Source: Daphnia carinata (lineage: Eukaryota > Arthropoda > Branchiopoda > Diplostraca > Daphniidae). From it: a stretch of 64,000 bases of DNA. How positions within the stretch are numbered: position 1 is the first letter of the stretch; every line of letters begins with the position of its first letter. The stretch lies in NCBI RefSeq assembly GCF_022539665.2, contig NC_081334.1, positions 8,464,424 to 8,528,423 on the forward strand, in the 5' to 3' direction. This document shows, piece after piece, positions 31,653 through 41,429 of the stretch. The notes beneath the pieces were generated by a model. The model did no database searches, was not told where the DNA came from, and saw only the letters and a list, made by a program, of their open reading frames with translations. Both the position numbers and the translations under genes were made by a program.

Positions 31653-33289
31653 TTATCTTTTGGCTGAATTACTGTTGTCTGTTTCGGGCATGCAACGGCA
31701 TAGATCTTCCCAGACCATCCCATATCCAACTACGTAAGTGCAAGTAGTGTGTTTTCCGGTGCATCTTTTTGATGATTCTGCTCCATCAATAGGTGGGTAA
31801 ATTGCTGGAATTGGCGCACTTGGTGGGGTTGTGCGTATTTGGCCACGTTTTTCTTCTGTCAGCGGCGCTGGAGCGGATGTTCTTATGAAAGGTTCTTCGA
31901 TGGCCATGTCTGGATGATAGGTTGGTTCTCGTGCTGGTATCATCGATGTGAGTTCATGTTCTTCATCTATGTCCTCATCATATCTTCTTGAAAACTTCCA
32001 GCTTCTGCGGATACGTTCTTTAATCTTCGAGAAAGGGTTGCAAACGATGAAGATCCGTAAGAACAAGAGGAATAGCGCAAATCCAATAACTGATAGACTT
32101 ATTGTTTTCAGTTTGTCCAACCATGAGAAAATATCACCTATTTGATTATCTTGTTGTTCTGACATCATAATATCTCCAACAGAATTGGAATTTCCTTCTT
32201 GCATTTTGCCTACTAGGTCATTCAGGATATTCAATTGCTCCATTTCCATTGTTTCGTGCGCTGGGTGGCTTTCCAGTGAGAAGTCGAAATCATTAAGATG
32301 GAGTTCTTCAAATTCCGTAATGAGGTCTAAATTAGGCATGTGAATGCTAGGTTTCTGGCGTATCCAATCTCTTGTTGTTGAGTTATGTTCCCAGTTGTGT
32401 GGATTTCCATTTAAGTTTACTAAAGGTGTTTTCCAAAAACAATCGGAGTATGGATGAATCGACCATCCATTAATTCCGATTGTACAGTTCTTTCCTTCGT
32501 AAGTAAAGAACGGTTGAAATCCACATTTGGTTTCGCTTGCCGATAAAAAAGTTCTTTTTGCTTCGCATTATTGAAGTGTCATTGCTTGATCAAAGCCTTG
32601 TAGTCTTGTGCAGATTGGTAAACCTACCGCTGCTGCAGCTAAAATTCCGTTGGTTTGAGCTAAGATAACAGCAACGTTTGTGCGTACGAATTGTTTGTTG
32701 TTCTATCTCCCCACACAATTGTATTCTGATTTCAATGGTCAATGGTGGTATTCAATGATCCGAAAGGGCTTTCAATTGGGTCGTCTGGTTTTTCCTGTCG
32801 TAGCGTGATTTGTTCTGCTATACAGTTGAGGGTATAGTATTCTTTTATGGCATACCATTTCCCTTCGCCTGTCGGTGTGGCTGTGAAACTCAGTCCCGAT
32901 GGTCCGGTCAGTATGTTGTTATCGCCACACTTCTTGTCGTTTATCATTCTCCAGCATTCCAGTGGGGTAATTAGTTTTGTTTCTTGCGAATATTCTGTGT
33001 CGAACGATCCGATCCAAAATGATCCTTTTATTTCCTTCGTTTTTATCCATTATCTGCAGGTCCAACCTTTCCAAGAAGCTGGCGGTTTCTGCGTCGTCTT
33101 TAACGTGTACAAAGTGGGTATTCTGGGTATGTGTGCTTTATCGGTTTCCTTGTTGTTGCAGTAATATGGTGGTTCTATATCTAAAATTCCTCTGATCTTT
33201 TCGTTGTTACAGTCGCATACGGTCGAATAAATGGGATACGTGGATGGAACGAGGGTGAGTAAGTGGATGAATAATAGTATCAGTTCCAT
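31653..33289 (-). pseudogene. Env-like membrane glycoprotein of G3 element
   Basis: The ORF starts at ATG 33,289 with a signal-peptide-like MELILLFIHLLTLVP, followed by a Cys-containing ectodomain (STVCDCNNEKIRG...). It passes through shifted frames (33,355-33,050; 32,947-32,732) and closes with the frame 32,339-31,653. That last frame holds a transmembrane helix (LSVIGFALFLLFLRIFIV, ~32,040-32,100) and a ~110-residue cytoplasmic tail. It lies just downstream of integrase, as env does in errantivirus-like elements. It shares its N-terminal VCDC block and C-terminal membrane layout with the G1 env at 46.7-48.4 kb. The glycoprotein class is not determined. Confidence 0.72.
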
Positions 33290-33305
33290 CTGTGAAAAAG
33301 AAAAT
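33290..33305 (-). promoter_or_regulatory. Splice acceptor abutting the env start codon
   Basis: Minus-strand TTTTCTTTTTCACAG is followed at once by ATGGAACTG. A pyrimidine tract with CAG directly before the env ATG suggests a spliced env mRNA, as known for gypsy-type env genes. Confidence 0.6.
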
Positions 33306-33385
33306 GTGAAGGTTTTTAGAATCTCTATACTCCTGGGCGTTGCCGTAAGTTGCATCGTGGATTCGTCATTCTTGGGTATGCAGGT

Positions 33386-33850
33386 TTATTTGGTAAGGGA
33401 AAGGGAATATCTGGTGCGATGATGATATAAGACTCCTCTTCTTTTACGCGTTTTGGGAGTAAGATGTCTTTGGTTGTTACTGAAGTGTTTTCTTGGCCTT
33501 CCGGGTCCTCGTCCTACTGTTTCATTTTTCGATTGGTCTGTCACACATAATGTTCCTTCTGTTCCTAGGTTTCCTGGGACGTAAAGTTTTAGGCGGTTGA
33601 CGTGTACTACTGATTTTAGTTTTTCATTGTCCACGTGTTGAATCTCGTAAGTGAGATCTGAGAAACTTCGGGTAAATTTGAATGGTCCATTCCATCTATT
33701 GATGAATTTACCGGCAGTTGGTGGCGCTTTCAGTAGCACAAAGTCACCAATGTTGTATTTGATTGCTTTTGTTCCTTCATCGTAATATCTTTTTTGTTTT
33801 GTCTGGGCCCGAAATAGGTTTTTCTTCGCTAGTTGCTGAGCCTCCTTCCA
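33386..33850 (-). pseudogene. Gypsy-type integrase C-terminal end (G3)
   Basis: The minus frame 33,739-33,386 has WNGPFKFTRSFSDLTYEI and SVVHVNRLKLY, a GPY/F-type module, then an AT-hook-like GRGPGRPRKHF. The element is truncated at ~33,850, where pgant copy B begins, so catalytic core, RT and gag are missing. Confidence 0.82.
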
Positions 33851-33889
33851 TTGATGTGAGTACTATTCTGTCACGTGTTTAATTTAAGT

Positions 33890-35285
33890 TCAACGTTTAA
33901 TTTAGTTCAACGTACCGAGTACCCGATCCGCGGATTGAATCCTAGGTTGTTTGTCAAGTTTCGTTATCCAGTTTGCTGCTTAGTAGTCTACCCTTCAACG
34001 GAAACCACTTACAAAGCTCCTAGCCTGTACCATGTCGCATGCTGATGTGTTATTAGGTGTTCCGCACAATTAGTTTCGATTTGATCGATTATTAAGCACA
34101 CAACGTTGCTTTTACTCTATTTATTTGCGGGATCCTATACCCTATCATTGCCGAATCCAATTCATTGTGCGTAGCACATTCCATAAGGTAGAGCGTAAAA
34201 CTGACAACATCTCGTATTAATGTTCGAATTTCAATGCAAGGCTTTAGATGAATTTCAAAATATATCATATCATTTCGCATAAGAACATCGATAACCTTTT
34301 GTGATATATCGGTATCGTAATATTCAAGGCAAACACCGATAATCAACATCACTACAGAAAACCTAGAATTGTTTCTCACGACATCGCATACTTATGTTAC
34401 TTATGTTATGTGCTATGATATTAGCCCTATCCCTCGTGATGCAGAAAAAGCAAAATCCTTACTCTGATCGTAGTGCCTCTCGCGGACAAAGGAAAGAACT
34501 TCATCGTAAGGACGAATATTGAATAATTCCGGGGCGTTTGGTGGATGCTGGGCAGTGATCGCCCGAATCAATTTTGATTCGAATCATTGATTCCAATCAA
34601 TTTGGTTTGATTCTTACGATTTTTTATTTTCCCCAGAATTTGGTTTGATTTTCTAATTGTGATTGTATGTTTCTTTACGATCCCAGGTATGTCGTGGAAT
34701 CTGCACTCGATGGTTTGGTGCATCGGAAATCTTAATATCGACATGGTAACAGGACCATTCCTCAGGATTCCAGTGACGACAAGCGGATTATTTGCAATTG
34801 GCAGAGATTATTTTTGGAAAGATTGGAACATAGGACGACCAGATGGATATTCGAGGTGGTAAGAACATTGAAATGTCTTTAAGAATTTGGCAGTGTAGTG
34901 GTCGAGTAGAAACGTCCCCATGTAGCCAGGTCGCTCACGTATTCCAGAAATCGAGTCCTTTCACCTTTCCAGATGGAGTGAATCAAATCCTCTATTGAAA
35001 TCTTCCTCGAGCTGCGCTAGGATGGATAGACGAATGGAAAGAATTCTTTTTCAAAATGAACCCTGAAGCCAACCGCCTTCGTGATGCCCAGTCCATCCGG
35101 TCACGCCTTGCATTGCGTGATAGGTTTGAATGCAATAATTTTAATTAGTACTTGAAGAACGTTTGGTCTCAGAACTTTCCCCTGCTTCAGACAGATTTTT
35201 CGGGAAGGTCATTCATAAAACAACTCGCAAATGTTTAGAGCGATCACTTGGCCGTGGAGGTGTATCCTAACCGGCTGTTCTTTAG
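33890..35285 (+). pseudogene. pgant pseudogene, copy B, with shared flanks
   Basis: This is a second copy of the unit at 17.09-22.3 kb. The tRNA-like block and upstream noncoding part (33,890-34,200) match. A unique stretch follows. Then come GMSWNLHSMVWC, PVTTSGLFAIGRDYFW (the conserved metal/donor-site neighbourhood), DGYSRW, CSQVAHV..SP.TFP, and WIDEWKEFFFKMNPEANRL. It is more complete than copy A in the GLFAI-DYFW block but lacks the N-terminal catalytic part. Stops and frameshifts are frequent. Confidence 0.82.
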
Positions 35286-35469
35286 TTATTTATCGTAAAT
35301 CTCGTTGTCGCTTCGCTGTTCTGTTACTCCCGTATTGTTCTGTTGGTCACGTAAGCAATAATCAAGGGATTGTATCTAAATAAACAAGAATTCAGTTTTG
35401 TTTTTCAATTGTTCATCTATTTTATATTGCGAAATGCGTCAACAAATCAATCAAATAAGAAGAGGTATA
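35286..35469. other. Unassigned AT-rich sequence
   Basis: An AATAAA lies at ~35,379. No gene seen. Confidence 0.4.
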
Positions 35470-35655
35470 TTATTATTCCATAAGAAACCCTGTTTGGGAC
35501 CACAAATACCGAAAAAAGACGTTAATTGGCCCAACCAAAATACGTCTTTAGGCCCACGTCCCCGTACAATAAACCTACAAAAGCCCTTTTTTATCCCTGG
35601 TTTGGCGGACATAAAAACCAGAATTAGTCGCCTATCAGACCATTCTGGGACATTT
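35470..35655. repeat. Repeat R, reverse copy
   Basis: The reverse complement matches 28,313-28,480, including CCCAGAATGGTCTGATAGGCGAC versus CCCGGAATGGTCCGGTAGGCGAT and AAGGGCTTTTGTAGG. Confidence 0.75.
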
Positions 35656-35713
35656 TAATATGGTAGGCGCAGTCCCGTTGAGTACAATAGACGTGTTAAA
35701 GACAAAACTGTGC

Positions 35714-36384
35714 TGTCTGGGATCAGCATCACGCCACTTATTAAGCATTTCATTGGCAGCACGGGCGACGCCCATCATCGCACCATTATCACGCCATTTT
35801 AAACATCTTTGATTGGTGGCAAATACTCGCACAGCAACTCACCAGTTTGCCAATATGCGAAGTGTAATCGTGAACCCAAAATATGGGAAAGATCAGACAA
35901 GAACTTGCATCTGAGTAAAGTAGTCGCCTGAATTTATTCTTGTTGCGCTTCTCATTGGTTAGTAGTATTGTGTAGTAACTTGTACGCTTTAGTGTGAACT
36001 TATTTGCCTAAATTGCTTTAATTTGCATCTGTTCAAACCTAGTTATTCTTGGACAGTGCATTTGTCCTCTTCTTGACACTTGTTCAATCTATTTTGATTG
36101 TGAATTGCCTTAGTGAGCGTGAGGTTATCTCGTTCGCTTCCGTGTCGATTTCTTTCCGCTACCTACTCGTGTTATCACGGTAAGACTTGGTCATAATTGT
36201 TTCTCTTTCTCTCTTTAACTTCCCTACTGTATCTTTATTTTCTTTCTATGTCTTGCTTCTTGTAGTATGCTTTACTTAGAATAATAAATCCATCATTGTG
36301 GGAAATACGCCTCCGAGCTCGTTTTTATTTCTTATTGTCTTAATACAGTAAATTCAGTCTTCCCACAGGGAAAGATGCTTTACA
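35714..36384 (+). repeat. G1 5' LTR (~671 bp)
   Basis: This LTR begins near TGTCTGGGATCAGCATCACG and ends ...GCTTTACA. Its first ~265 bp recur at 48,561-48,828. AATAAA is at ~36,280. Possible splice signals inside it (GTAAGA at ~36,179 and CCCACAG at ~36,363) are noted without proof. The left border is set by the shared start of the two copies and could be a few bases off. Confidence 0.78.
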
Positions 36385-36387
36385 TAA

Positions 36388-36398
36388 TGGTGGCAGCG
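36388..36398 (+). promoter_or_regulatory. Primer-binding site, tRNA-Leu type (G1)
   Basis: TGGTGGCAGCG follows three bases after the LTR end and is complementary to a tRNA 3' end CGCTGCCACCA, as in tRNA-Leu. Confidence 0.65.
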
Positions 36399-36418
36399 TT
36401 TTTCAGAGCTCTACCACA

Positions 36419-36904
36419 ATGATGGACGATGTTCTGACAGGCGGGCATAAACTTTCTCGTACACCTTTGAGCACTCCGTTAATTCCTGTAGCTCCCATAG
36501 TGCAAATCAATGACGAAACGATTGCTAAGTTAATTTGTTTTGAAAAATTGTCAGCTTCTACCACGACCGCCCCGCATACATTTCAAGACTGTAAGACGTC
36601 AGATAAAGAAACAGACAGCGTTAGGCAATCTGCCTCTTCCGTTTTCACTCCAAAACTACAGACAGATAATACCCAGTTCAGGAAATTGAGGTATAACACC
36701 GCGTACGAGGCCGTAGCCCCATTAGTTAAAAATAACACTAGGAAAAGTTGGGCCCGTAGCAAAGCTTCCGTTGCACCGACTCAGCCCGCGCCGTCTGTTT
36801 ATGTAAGGTTAGCTTCTCGTTTTTCTCCATTCAAATCACCGGTTAAACCTGCGTCGAAAATTAGCTTTCTCTCGAGTACGATTTTCAGTTATTTTAAAAG
36901 GAGG
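36419..36904 (+). CDS. G1 ORF1, unknown function
   Basis: The first ORF after the primer site starts MMDDVLTGGHKLSRTPLSTP and runs 164 residues. It is Ser/Thr/Pro/Lys-rich with no domain I recognise, and ends in a basic segment. Remnants of the same ORF occur in both other G1 fragments (2.5-2.8 kb and ~4.0-4.1 kb), so it is a regular part of the family. It is open in this copy and may be the N-terminal part of Gag or a separate protein. Confidence 0.55.
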
Positions 36905-36913
36905 GTACATTAG

Positions 36914-37483
36914 ATGGAAAATCACCACAACTCGGGTTTCCATCGCCTATACCACGAGATCCAGGCCAATCAATCGAGAATACTTCCAGAGCCGACGAGT
37001 CAGCTACCGTCCCTGCTACTCACGCTCAAGTATCTCAAGGAGAGGGAGTTGGATTTCCGGCCAACCGATCCGATAATTTGGGGACAATTAATAGCATTGA
37101 TGCAAACAATCCGGAAGCAGTATCAATACCAGACCAAAGTGCCAACGGATTTGAAAAAAGAAGAGAAACTTCTGAAATCCTTGCGTGCAATTCTGGTAGT
37201 GAGAGCCAGTCGAATAACCACGGCGCAGGTTGCGGAGTCCCAAGTGACCGTGCTGATAACAATATTCACAACCTATGCGAGGGAGTTTACGATTTACCTA
37301 CTAGGACTAACTTACAGCATCAACGAATTGCTAACATTCACGCCGGAGAAGGACAAGAAACTTTTCAACTTTGCCCCCAAGGAAAGCTTGCTGAACAACC
37401 TCGAGGACAGGACATATTGCCTCTTCAAAATCGAGATATCGCAGTTCTCAACCTACCTCAAGGACACCCTGCGTACCAGCTGA
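36914..37483 (+). CDS. G1 Gag N-terminal ORF
   Basis: This 189-residue ORF starts 10 bases after ORF1 ends. It is helical and Leu-rich (LLLTLKYLKERELDF, KKEEKLLKSLRAILVVRA). The fragment at 3,469-3,675 encodes the same region and stops at the same codon position, so the stop may be genuine. A second open frame overlaps from 37,078 and carries the sequence onward; Gag continuity would need a frame change near 37,440-37,480. Confidence 0.6.
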   Translation: MENHHNSGFHRLYHEIQANQSRILPEPTSQLPSLLLTLKYLKERELDFRPTDPIIWGQLIALMQTIRKQYQYQTKVPTDLKKEEKLLKSLRAILVVRASRITTAQVAESQVTVLITIFTTYAREFTIYLLGLTYSINELLTFTPEKDKKLFNFAPKESLLNNLEDRTYCLFKIEISQFSTYLKDTLRTS

Positions 37484-37932
37484 AGTTCCTCAAGGACATC
37501 TTCCACCTGGTCCCTTACCTAAGAAAATTTCAGTCCATAAGCAGTTTGGAGGGATTATTGTCGGAACTGGCATCGCTTCAGACCAAATTCAACAACTTCC
37601 GGACATCGGTGCAACCGGACGGGCAGCGAATAACGAAGGAAATCGGGGAAACACTCATCCCGGCTACCAACGAATTGAGACAGTTGCTATCATACATTCC
37701 GAGGACCCAGGATGAACGGCAAACCACGCCGAGTCCGCAGGAATCGCCGCTCTCGGAACGCATTCCGAGGAGAAGGCGAGTACGCCAAAGAAACCGGCCT
37801 TCCAGCCAGTCACGCACTCAACACCCTCCTCAAGCCCAGCAATCCAGCCAGCAGGAAGATCTGATAGCGCAACTGAGGCGATTACGGACAGCATTTCAGG
37901 ACAACCTCCGAATCCACGGCAAAACCCGTTGA
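37078..37932 (+). CDS. G1 Gag middle region, overlapping frame
   Basis: A 284-residue open frame overlaps the previous ORF. Its part after ~37,480 is likely the true coding part: FLKDIFHLVPYLRKFQSISS, SLQTKFNNFRTSVQ, then a basic patch (PRRRRVRQRNR) and a Gln-rich stretch. The remnant at 1.9-2.5 kb matches this part. Its first half may be only a shadow of the other frame. Confidence 0.55.
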   Translation: MGTINSIDANNPEAVSIPDQSANGFEKRRETSEILACNSGSESQSNNHGAGCGVPSDRADNNIHNLCEGVYDLPTRTNLQHQRIANIHAGEGQETFQLCPQGKLAEQPRGQDILPLQNRDIAVLNLPQGHPAYQLKFLKDIFHLVPYLRKFQSISSLEGLLSELASLQTKFNNFRTSVQPDGQRITKEIGETLIPATNELRQLLSYIPRTQDERQTTPSPQESPLSERIPRRRRVRQRNRPSSQSRTQHPPQAQQSSQQEDLIAQLRRLRTAFQDNLRIHGKTR

Positions 37933-38044
37933 ATCCTCCCATATTCGATACCAACATGGCCAAATCTTATTCCCCTTCACGGGCACCCACAGTCAACGAC
38001 TTAAATGACTTTCAGACAAACCAACACACTTTTCGCGCCTACAA

Positions 38045-38686
38045 TTGCTTCCTTCCTTTACGGGAAGTCCAATTTCTCGCTTCGACTCTTGGCTAGAATC
38101 TTTTGAAAGCATAGTTGATGGGGCAGCATGGTCGGAAGAAAAGATTATTCAGATGCTGCGAGCAAAAATAAAAGATAAGGCTTTTTCAGTACTTCAAAAC
38201 ATTATCAGGCAGCATCCGCATGATCATGCGTCTATTAAAGAAGCTTTACTTGATCACTTTCATGGGGATGAAAGCGTCGATGTCTATATTAAAAAATTCA
38301 ATAAGGCTAAACGCAAACCAGGCGAAAAAATTGTCGACTATGCGCACTGCTTGCACGAAATTTTTAAGAAGGCGTATCCAGCAGGTTATGCAAAGAAATC
38401 GTTCACAATAATCCTTATGCAAAAATTTATCGAGGGGTTGGATTCCAAATTACAGGCCAAAGTGCGTAAAGAGTTTCGCGACTTTACCGAGCTTGTAGCA
38501 TCAACGCGTATTTATGCCGTTCGTTTGGAAGCTTTAGAGACAGATCGGGGAAAACATGAGTTTGTTAGGGCAATCGACGAATCGTGTGACACGAAACACT
38601 CGGATTTGACGGAACTCAAGCAAATGTTAATCGACCAGACGGAAATAGTCAATAATGTCGTTGCTAATATTAGTCAAGGGAATTAA
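38045..38686 (+). CDS. G1 Gag capsid domain
   Basis: A 213-residue frame begins at LPSFTGSPISRFDSWLESFE and includes ALLDHFHGDESVDVYIKKF, KPGEKIVDYAHCLHEIF and FIEGLDSKLQAKVRKEF. This is the retrotransposon gag capsid layout of Ty3/Gypsy elements. It forms the core particle. The frame stops before the zinc knuckles, which lie in other frames downstream. The upstream link to the Gln-rich region passes a stop at ~37,932. Confidence 0.75.
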   Translation: MLPSFTGSPISRFDSWLESFESIVDGAAWSEEKIIQMLRAKIKDKAFSVLQNIIRQHPHDHASIKEALLDHFHGDESVDVYIKKFNKAKRKPGEKIVDYAHCLHEIFKKAYPAGYAKKSFTIILMQKFIEGLDSKLQAKVRKEFRDFTELVASTRIYAVRLEALETDRGKHEFVRAIDESCDTKHSDLTELKQMLIDQTEIVNNVVANISQGN

Positions 38687-38699
38687 AATGCAGAGAGCC

Positions 38700-39197
38700 C
38701 GAAAGAAAACAAGGAAGGCATTATAGGGATGTTCTTCAGGAACTCACGCAAGCAGTAAAACAACTCCAAAGGGACAAGAAAGATTATTCTTCTTCTCCAA
38801 CAGGCAACCCTTATAAGAAACAAGTTTCGTTCCATACCAATAGCGGCAATCAAGACAGAAATCGGAGACCTCCTCCTAACCCAATAATAACACCAATTCT
38901 TACAAAAATGCGGGATCCTCTAATAGACCTACACAGTCCACGCCCTCGTTTTCGAGACTTTTTAATGATTCGAGAAATCAGCCTACTCAAAATGGAATAA
39001 CTTTCAATTTCTGCGGTTTTCGTGGGCATACACAATCGGAATGTCGTAAATTTCAACGGCATTATTTAGAACAAGCGCAGCCACCAATTTGTTATTCTTG
39101 TCGTGAAATCGGACAGAAATTGAATAACTGTCCCAAGATCAGGAGCTCCGATAGGCCGAATATTCCAGGTCCCCCTCAGCGTCAGGGAAACCAATAG
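38700..39197 (+). pseudogene. G1 Gag nucleocapsid, zinc knuckles
   Basis: FNFCGFRGHTQSECRKF (C-x2-C-x4-H-x4-C) and CYSCREIGQKLNNC lie at ~39,000-39,130. In the second knuckle the usual His is Gln. The tail GPPQRQGNQ matches the copy at 887-1297. Frames shift several times between 38,690 and 39,000. Confidence 0.8.
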
Positions 39198-39900
39198 ATA
39201 TCAACTGTAACTTCGGGTCAGTTGATAGGGAGCCTCGGTTAAAATCCCGACAAGTCGCAAAATTAACAGCTATAACAAATCAATCGGCCCCTAGAATTCC
39301 ATTAAAAAATTTTCAGATAACATTACAAGCATTATTTCATACAGGCGCGTCTAAAAGTATAATTCACGAGAGAGTGTTTCAGAAGTTACCCCGAGAGGTC
39401 AAGCGATCTGCAGTCAGCCTGATTTCGATTTGTATGATGTAGGGGAGAAAAAGTTACAAACGCTGGGGAGAGTTACATTCCCTGTACGATACGGAGAATC
39501 AGTTTTAAGACAGGAGTTTATTATTACAAATGGTGTTTCTGAAGACTGTATTCTTCGATGGGATGCAATCCAGAAACACGGTTTTCGGCTTGATGGAGAA
39601 GCCAGGAGCATTTATTTAGCAAGGGATGAGCAGGGATCAGCCATCTCTAGTGTACCAGACATGGCAGTTACGACGGTCAAAAAGACGACGTTATTTCGTC
39701 AGACTTCGCTAGTAAGTGCAACGCAAATGAAAGGTTCATTTCCGTATGTCCGCTCTAAAACCACATTTATGTTTACCCCAGCAGAGCATTTGCCGAACGG
39801 TATTTTTATTGAGGAATTCATTGGGAACGTAGCTAGAAGATGGGAAATATCAAATTATGGTCGAAAATCATTCGTTAAATCAAGTCATCATTCCTAGAAA
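39198..39900 (+). pseudogene. G1 protease region, active-site Asp lost
   Basis: ALFHTGASKSII at ~39,330 is the retropepsin active site, but the catalytic Asp is His (D-T-G would be expected). A frame break at ~39,440 follows, then the open frame 39,430-39,897 contains the flap side and an ILRWDAIQKHGF block (usually ILGxDxLxxxG). Proteolytic activity of this copy is lost. Confidence 0.78.
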
Positions 39901-40020
39901 CACTACATTAGGCGTAATCGAAATTATTCATAACGTAATTGGGAAAATTGCTTTAAGTAAATTATTTTAAAAAAAAAAAAGCCTACTATTAAAAGTGAGC
40001 CCGTTTTAATTTCAGAAGTC

Positions 40021-40970
40021 GACGCTGAATTTCAAGCTCCGCTCTCAAAACTATTAAATGACTTTCACGACTTGTTCGCAGCAAAAGATTCAGAATTAGG
40101 GAACACTAATCTCATTAAACATACAATTGATACACAAGGACGAGGCGCTATTCGACAACGCCCTTATCGAGTAACAAATAATCAAAGAAAGATATTGGAA
40201 GATAAAGTACAGGAAATGTTGGGTGCTAATGTTATCCAATATTCACATTCGCCATGGGCTTCACCTGTGGTTTTAGTGGAAAAAAAGGGTGGAGAAGTAA
40301 GATTTTGCAATGACTATAGGAAATTAAATAGTATTACAAAAAGGATTCATTCCCTATGCCGAGGATAGATGACACATTGGACAAATTGTATGGGAAGAAA
40401 TTTTTCACCACTCGGGATTTAGCTTCAGGTTATTGGCAAATTGAAGTTGATGAGCCGGCTATTGAAAAAACAGCATTTATAGTAGAAAATAACCTTTACG
40501 AATTTAAACGCATGGCATTTGGATTGTGCAATGCACCTGCGACATTTCAAAGACTAATGAATTACGTACTGAAAGACGTTTTGGGAAGTAAGGCGTTAGT
40601 TTACTTGGATGACGTAATCATATTTTCGGACACTTTTGACGATCACTTGAACGATATTCGCGAAATCTTTGAGTTATTGAAAAATGCCAATTTAAAATTA
40701 AAACTTAAAAAATGCCAGTTCATTAAAAGTTCAGTCAATTATTTAAGCCATGTCATCTCGACTGATGGTATTAAACCTGATCCGAGTAAAATTGAGAAAA
40801 TAGTTAATCATAAAACACCCGCTTCGGTAGATGAAGTCAGATCATTTCTGGGTCTAGCTGGGTATTACAGAAGATTTATTCAAAATTTTGGAACAATCGC
40901 TGAACCGTTAAACAGATTAACCCAAAAAAATTTTAGAGAAAAACCTTTTCATTGGGAGCAAAGAAGATAT
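40021..40970 (+). pseudogene. G1 reverse transcriptase
   Basis: Two frames carry the domain. The first has IDTQGRGAIRQRPYRV, WASPVVLVEKKGG and RFCNDYRKLN (40,072-40,345). The second has FFTTRDLASGYWQIEVD, AFGLCNAPATFQRLMN, the catalytic YLDDVIIFS and LGLAGYYRRFI (40,356-40,970). They are separated by a one-base deletion near 40,345. All catalytic aspartates remain (RDLASG, YLDD). Typical Ty3/Gypsy RT. Confidence 0.92.
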
Positions 40971-40974
40971 TGCT

Positions 40975-41412
40975 TTCGAAACCTTGCGTACATCTCTAGT
41001 GACTCCACCAGTGCTTGCTTACCCCAATTTCAACGAGAAATTTTTAACTTTCACCGATGCATGCGATTATGGCATTCGAGCGGTACTGACCCAAATTCAA
41101 AATGGTCCCGAGCACCCAATCGCGTATTCCAGTAGACAGTTAACGAAGGCAGAAGCTAAATACAGTACGCCTGAAAAAGAGGCACTTGCGGTTATCGATG
41201 CCATTAAGGATTTTCGACATTATCTTTAAGGCCAACTTTTTGAGATTATTAGTGATCATCGTCCACTACAATGGCTTAAAAACCAGAAAGATAACAATGG
41301 GAGATTAGGAAGATGGGCTATACTGTTATCCGCAACAAATTACGAATTAAAATATAGACCGGGACGTATTCACCAAGATGCGGATTGCTTGTCACGCTTA
41401 AAAATAGCTAGT
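40975..41412 (+). pseudogene. G1 RNase H
   Basis: FTDACDYGIRAVLTQ (first Asp), IAYSSRQLTKAEAKYSTPEKEALAV (Glu) and SDHRPLQWL (Asp) are all visible, then RWAILLSATNYELKYRPGR. A TAA at 41,227-41,229 interrupts the domain and a frame break at ~40,965 precedes it. Confidence 0.88.
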
Positions 41413-41429
41413 ATCCAAACCGAACGTAA

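Noticed and set aside
32847-33195. Plus ORFs at the env region
   Set aside because: Antisense shadows of the minus-strand env remnant.
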